A stretch of DNA of 8,628 nucleotides from Actinomycetes bacterium (GTDB lineage Bacteria > Actinomycetota > Acidimicrobiia > Acidimicrobiales > Acidimicrobiaceae): contig JAJYVK010000054.1 of assembly GCA_021792075.1 (NCBI GenBank), positions 1 through 8,628 of the forward strand. Reading direction: 5' to 3'. Every line of letters starts with the position of its first letter. Within the stretch, counting starts at the first letter, position 1. The position numbers and the translations under genes were made by a program. The notes beneath the pieces were generated by a model. That model had not been told where the DNA came from, made no database searches, and saw only the letters and a list, made by a program, of their open reading frames with translations. This document shows positions 7,338-8,628 of this stretch, in pieces.

Positions 7338-7351
7338 AAAGGAGGGACGCC

Positions 7352-7393
7352 TTGCGGAAAGAGTCCATCGGAGGGAGGAACATTGAGCGCTGA
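7352..7393 (+). CDS. Possible 13-codon leader peptide overlapping the start of the GT2 gene
   Basis: TTG 7352 stands 5 bases after AAAGGAGGG (7338-7346), the strongest SD in the window. It opens a 13-codon frame (MRKESIGGRNIER) that stops at TGA 7391-7393. That stop lies inside the annotated GT2 start region, one base before an in-frame GTG (7395) of the GT2 frame. Ribosomes finishing this peptide could restart on the GT2 gene. The frame is too short to be judged by homology, and the SD may simply be a relic or serve the GT2 gene indirectly. Confidence 0.25.
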   Translation: MRKESIGGRNIER

Positions 7394-8105
7394 GGTGGAG
7401 AAGGCTCCGACTGCGCAGAGTACCCTATCTGTGATCGTACCAGTGTTCAACGAGCGGGCGACGGTAGCGGAAATTATCCGGCGCATGCGCCGTGTGCCCC
7501 TTCCGGTGGCCCTTCAGATTGTGGCAATAGACGATGGCTCGACGGATGGAAGTGATCAGATCCTATCTGCCCTTCAAGACTCGACGCTAAAGTTCGTGAG
7601 GCAGCCGTCAAACCAGGGTAAGGGGGCGGCCATTCGCGCAGGCTTAAAGGCTGCGAAGGGGGATCTCATACTCATTCAGGACGCGGATCTTGAGTATGAC
7701 CCCGACGAGTGGCCGAAGCTGCTCGATCCAATCTTGAAGGGAAAGGCCGACGTTGTATATGGGAGCCGATTTACCGGTGAGCGCAAGAACATGATGCCGC
7801 TGCACTGGATCGGCAATCGCCTTTTGTCGCTGATTACCAACGTCTTGTATTCGACCACCTTGTCGGACATGGAGACGTGCTACAAGCTGTTCCGCCGCAG
7901 TGCGCTCGACAGAGTCACTTTGCGAGCCAATCGGTTTGACTTCGAGCCCGAGGTTACGGCCAAGGTGCTCAGGGCTGGATACCGGATATATGAGGTGCCC
8001 ATTTCCTATGCCGGGCGCGAGGTGTCGGAGGGGAAGAAGATCACATGGCGGGACGGTTTCGTCGCCCTCTGGACCCTGATACGGTGTCGCTTCGGGCCCC
8101 TCTGA
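7383..8105 (+). CDS. GT2-family glycosyltransferase, DPM1-like (polyprenyl-phosphate sugar synthase type)
   Basis: A 240-residue single-domain GT-A enzyme. Motifs: VIVPVFNE (17-24), AIDDGSTDGS (48-57), NQGKGAAIRAG (77-87), the metal-binding QDADLEYDP (99-107), VYGSR (125-129), SDMETCYKLF (161-170), FDFEPEVTAKVLRAG (185-199), EVPISYAGR (204-212) and EGKKITWRDG (216-225). These blocks mark the DPM1/GtrB-like branch that transfers a sugar from a nucleotide donor to dolichyl or polyprenyl phosphate on the inner membrane face. It lacks the two C-terminal membrane helices of CsbB/GtrB enzymes, so membrane contact would be peripheral. Start choice is uncertain: TTG 7383 follows GGAGG (7374-7378) by only 4 bases, and GTG 7395 is the alternative. 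It lies 82 bases after UXS and is probably in the same transcript. Sugar and lipid are not determinable. Confidence 0.85.
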   Translation: MSAEVEKAPTAQSTLSVIVPVFNERATVAEIIRRMRRVPLPVALQIVAIDDGSTDGSDQILSALQDSTLKFVRQPSNQGKGAAIRAGLKAAKGDLILIQDADLEYDPDEWPKLLDPILKGKADVVYGSRFTGERKNMMPLHWIGNRLLSLITNVLYSTTLSDMETCYKLFRRSALDRVTLRANRFDFEPEVTAKVLRAGYRIYEVPISYAGREVSEGKKITWRDGFVALWTLIRCRFGPL

Positions 8106-8216
8106 TCTTTCGGTCCACCGGGTTGACGGACTGCTCGCCTACTCCACGTGCAACCGACCTGTCCGACGGGGTCGTTAACCTACACCCGCTCGGCACTGAT
8201 GCCGGCCAGGGTCGCG

Positions 8217-8628
8217 CTACGGTGAGGGTGGCGCCTGGCTCCCGTAAGCGACGCTGAAGCCCGTTGCGTCAAGAGTCTCTGAGGGAGTTGAAACCTGAAT
8301 CCCGTTCTGCACCATGGCAATCTGGGCGAGCTGACTCTCGGCACCGACTATTCCCAAGTTGGTGAATTCGGTCGTGGTGTACGGCGCGAGCACGGAAATC
8401 GCACCGCCAACTTCGGGGGCCTCGACAATCCACTCCGCTGAGGCCAACTCGCCGGAGTAATTTTGGAGGGTCGTAAACGACGCGCCGGTTGTGTCATCGG
8501 TCAAGCTGATCGACCAGCTTCCAGCATCCGTCTGGGAAATTGCGATGGTGATCTCGTCGTCAGGGGCGATCTGCATACCGTTATCGATGTTGGTCTCGGG
8601 AGCGGGCAGAATTTCCCACCACGGCTGG
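8217..8628 (-). CDS. G1-family (eqolisin) glutamic peptidase, C-terminal part
   Basis: The minus-strand frame runs from the right edge (codons complete from 8627) to TAG 8219-8217; about 136 residues are visible and the N-terminus is outside. It is open through the ATG at 8576: the codons before it read QPWWEILPAPETNIDNG, matching the W-x-E-x-x-P block of eqolisins, so that ATG is not the start. Then come a beta-rich stretch (ITIAISQTDAGSWSISLTDD), the hallmark SGELASAEWIVEAPE with AEWIVE encoded at 8438-8421, the segment TTTEFTNL and the closing GFSVAYGS. Family knowledge: G1 peptidases are secreted beta-sandwich enzymes using a Gln-Glu dyad, often at acid pH. The Glu motif is visible here; the Gln would be upstream, outside the window. 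Any signal peptide is also out of view. The gene is convergent with the glycan locus, so it is probably a separate transcription unit. The family call is firm; activity is not shown. Confidence 0.82.
   Translation of the reverse strand, partial: QPWWEILPAPETNIDNGMQIAPDDEITIAISQTDAGSWSISLTDDTTGASFTTLQNYSGELASAEWIVEAPEVGGAISVLAPYTTTEFTNLGIVGAESQLAQIAMVQNGIQVSTPSETLDATGFSVAYGSQAPPSP

Noticed and set aside
692..8207. 12-base direct repeat CTGATGCCGGCC at 692-703 and 8196-8207
   Set aside because: A couple of 12-mer repeats are expected by chance in a window this size, and the two contexts share nothing else, so it is not taken as an attachment site.
8106..8216. Possible bidirectional terminator between the convergent genes (CGACC/GGTCG pairing)
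   Set aside because: Only a 5-bp stem with a 10-base loop and no T-run on either strand; too weak to annotate although a terminator would be expected here.
8574..8576. ATG as the start of the right-edge peptidase gene
   Set aside because: The reading frame continues upstream to the window edge and encodes a W-x-E-x-x-P block typical of the family, so the gene is truncated by the window rather than starting there.

Overview
The window is a high-GC bacterial segment carrying a cell-surface glycan locus. Six genes lie on the + strand: the tail of one glycosyltransferase, a GT2 glycosyltransferase, a large YfhO-type membrane protein, UDP-glucose 6-dehydrogenase, UDP-glucuronate decarboxylase and a DPM1-like GT2 glycosyltransferase. 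A convergent gene, cut by the right edge, encodes a G1-family (eqolisin) glutamic peptidase. High GC, three likely TTG starts, the YfhO/GT2 content and the G1 peptidase (a family that includes many acid-active enzymes) fit an actinobacterium, possibly an Acidimicrobiia-like acidophile. The taxon is inference; no rRNA or other phylogenetic marker is present.

Layout: 1-404 is the C-terminus of a GT-B glycosyltransferase. 405-767 is a gene-free gap whose right end holds an inverted repeat overlapping the Shine-Dalgarno (SD) of the next gene. 768-1994 is a rhamnosyltransferase-like GT2. 1995-2349 is a second gap with no recognisable gene. 2350-4626 is the YfhO-like protein. 4627-4946 is a structured gap with a perfect 10-bp hairpin, a GTGTG-N-CACAC dyad beside a TACAAT box, and a nested CACTG/CAGTG inverted repeat. 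4947-6353 and 6350-7300 are UGDH and UXS, joined by an ATGA overlap. 7301-7382 is a short, busy spacer with a hairpin, a near-perfect SD and a 13-codon reading frame. 7383-8105 is the DPM1-like GT2. 8106-8216 is the convergent spacer. 8217-8628 (minus) is the C-terminal part of the G1 peptidase.

How the genes may work together: UGDH and UXS convert UDP-glucose to UDP-glucuronate and then UDP-xylose. The rhamnosyltransferase-like GT2 and the truncated GT-B enzyme would assemble a polysaccharide at the cytoplasmic face. The DPM1-like GT2 could load a sugar onto polyprenyl phosphate, and the YfhO-like GT-C protein could use that lipid-linked sugar outside the membrane. Only the UGDH/UXS chemistry is well supported by sequence; acceptors and the actual sugars transferred are not determinable here. 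Nothing mobile, no CRISPR and no RNA gene was seen.
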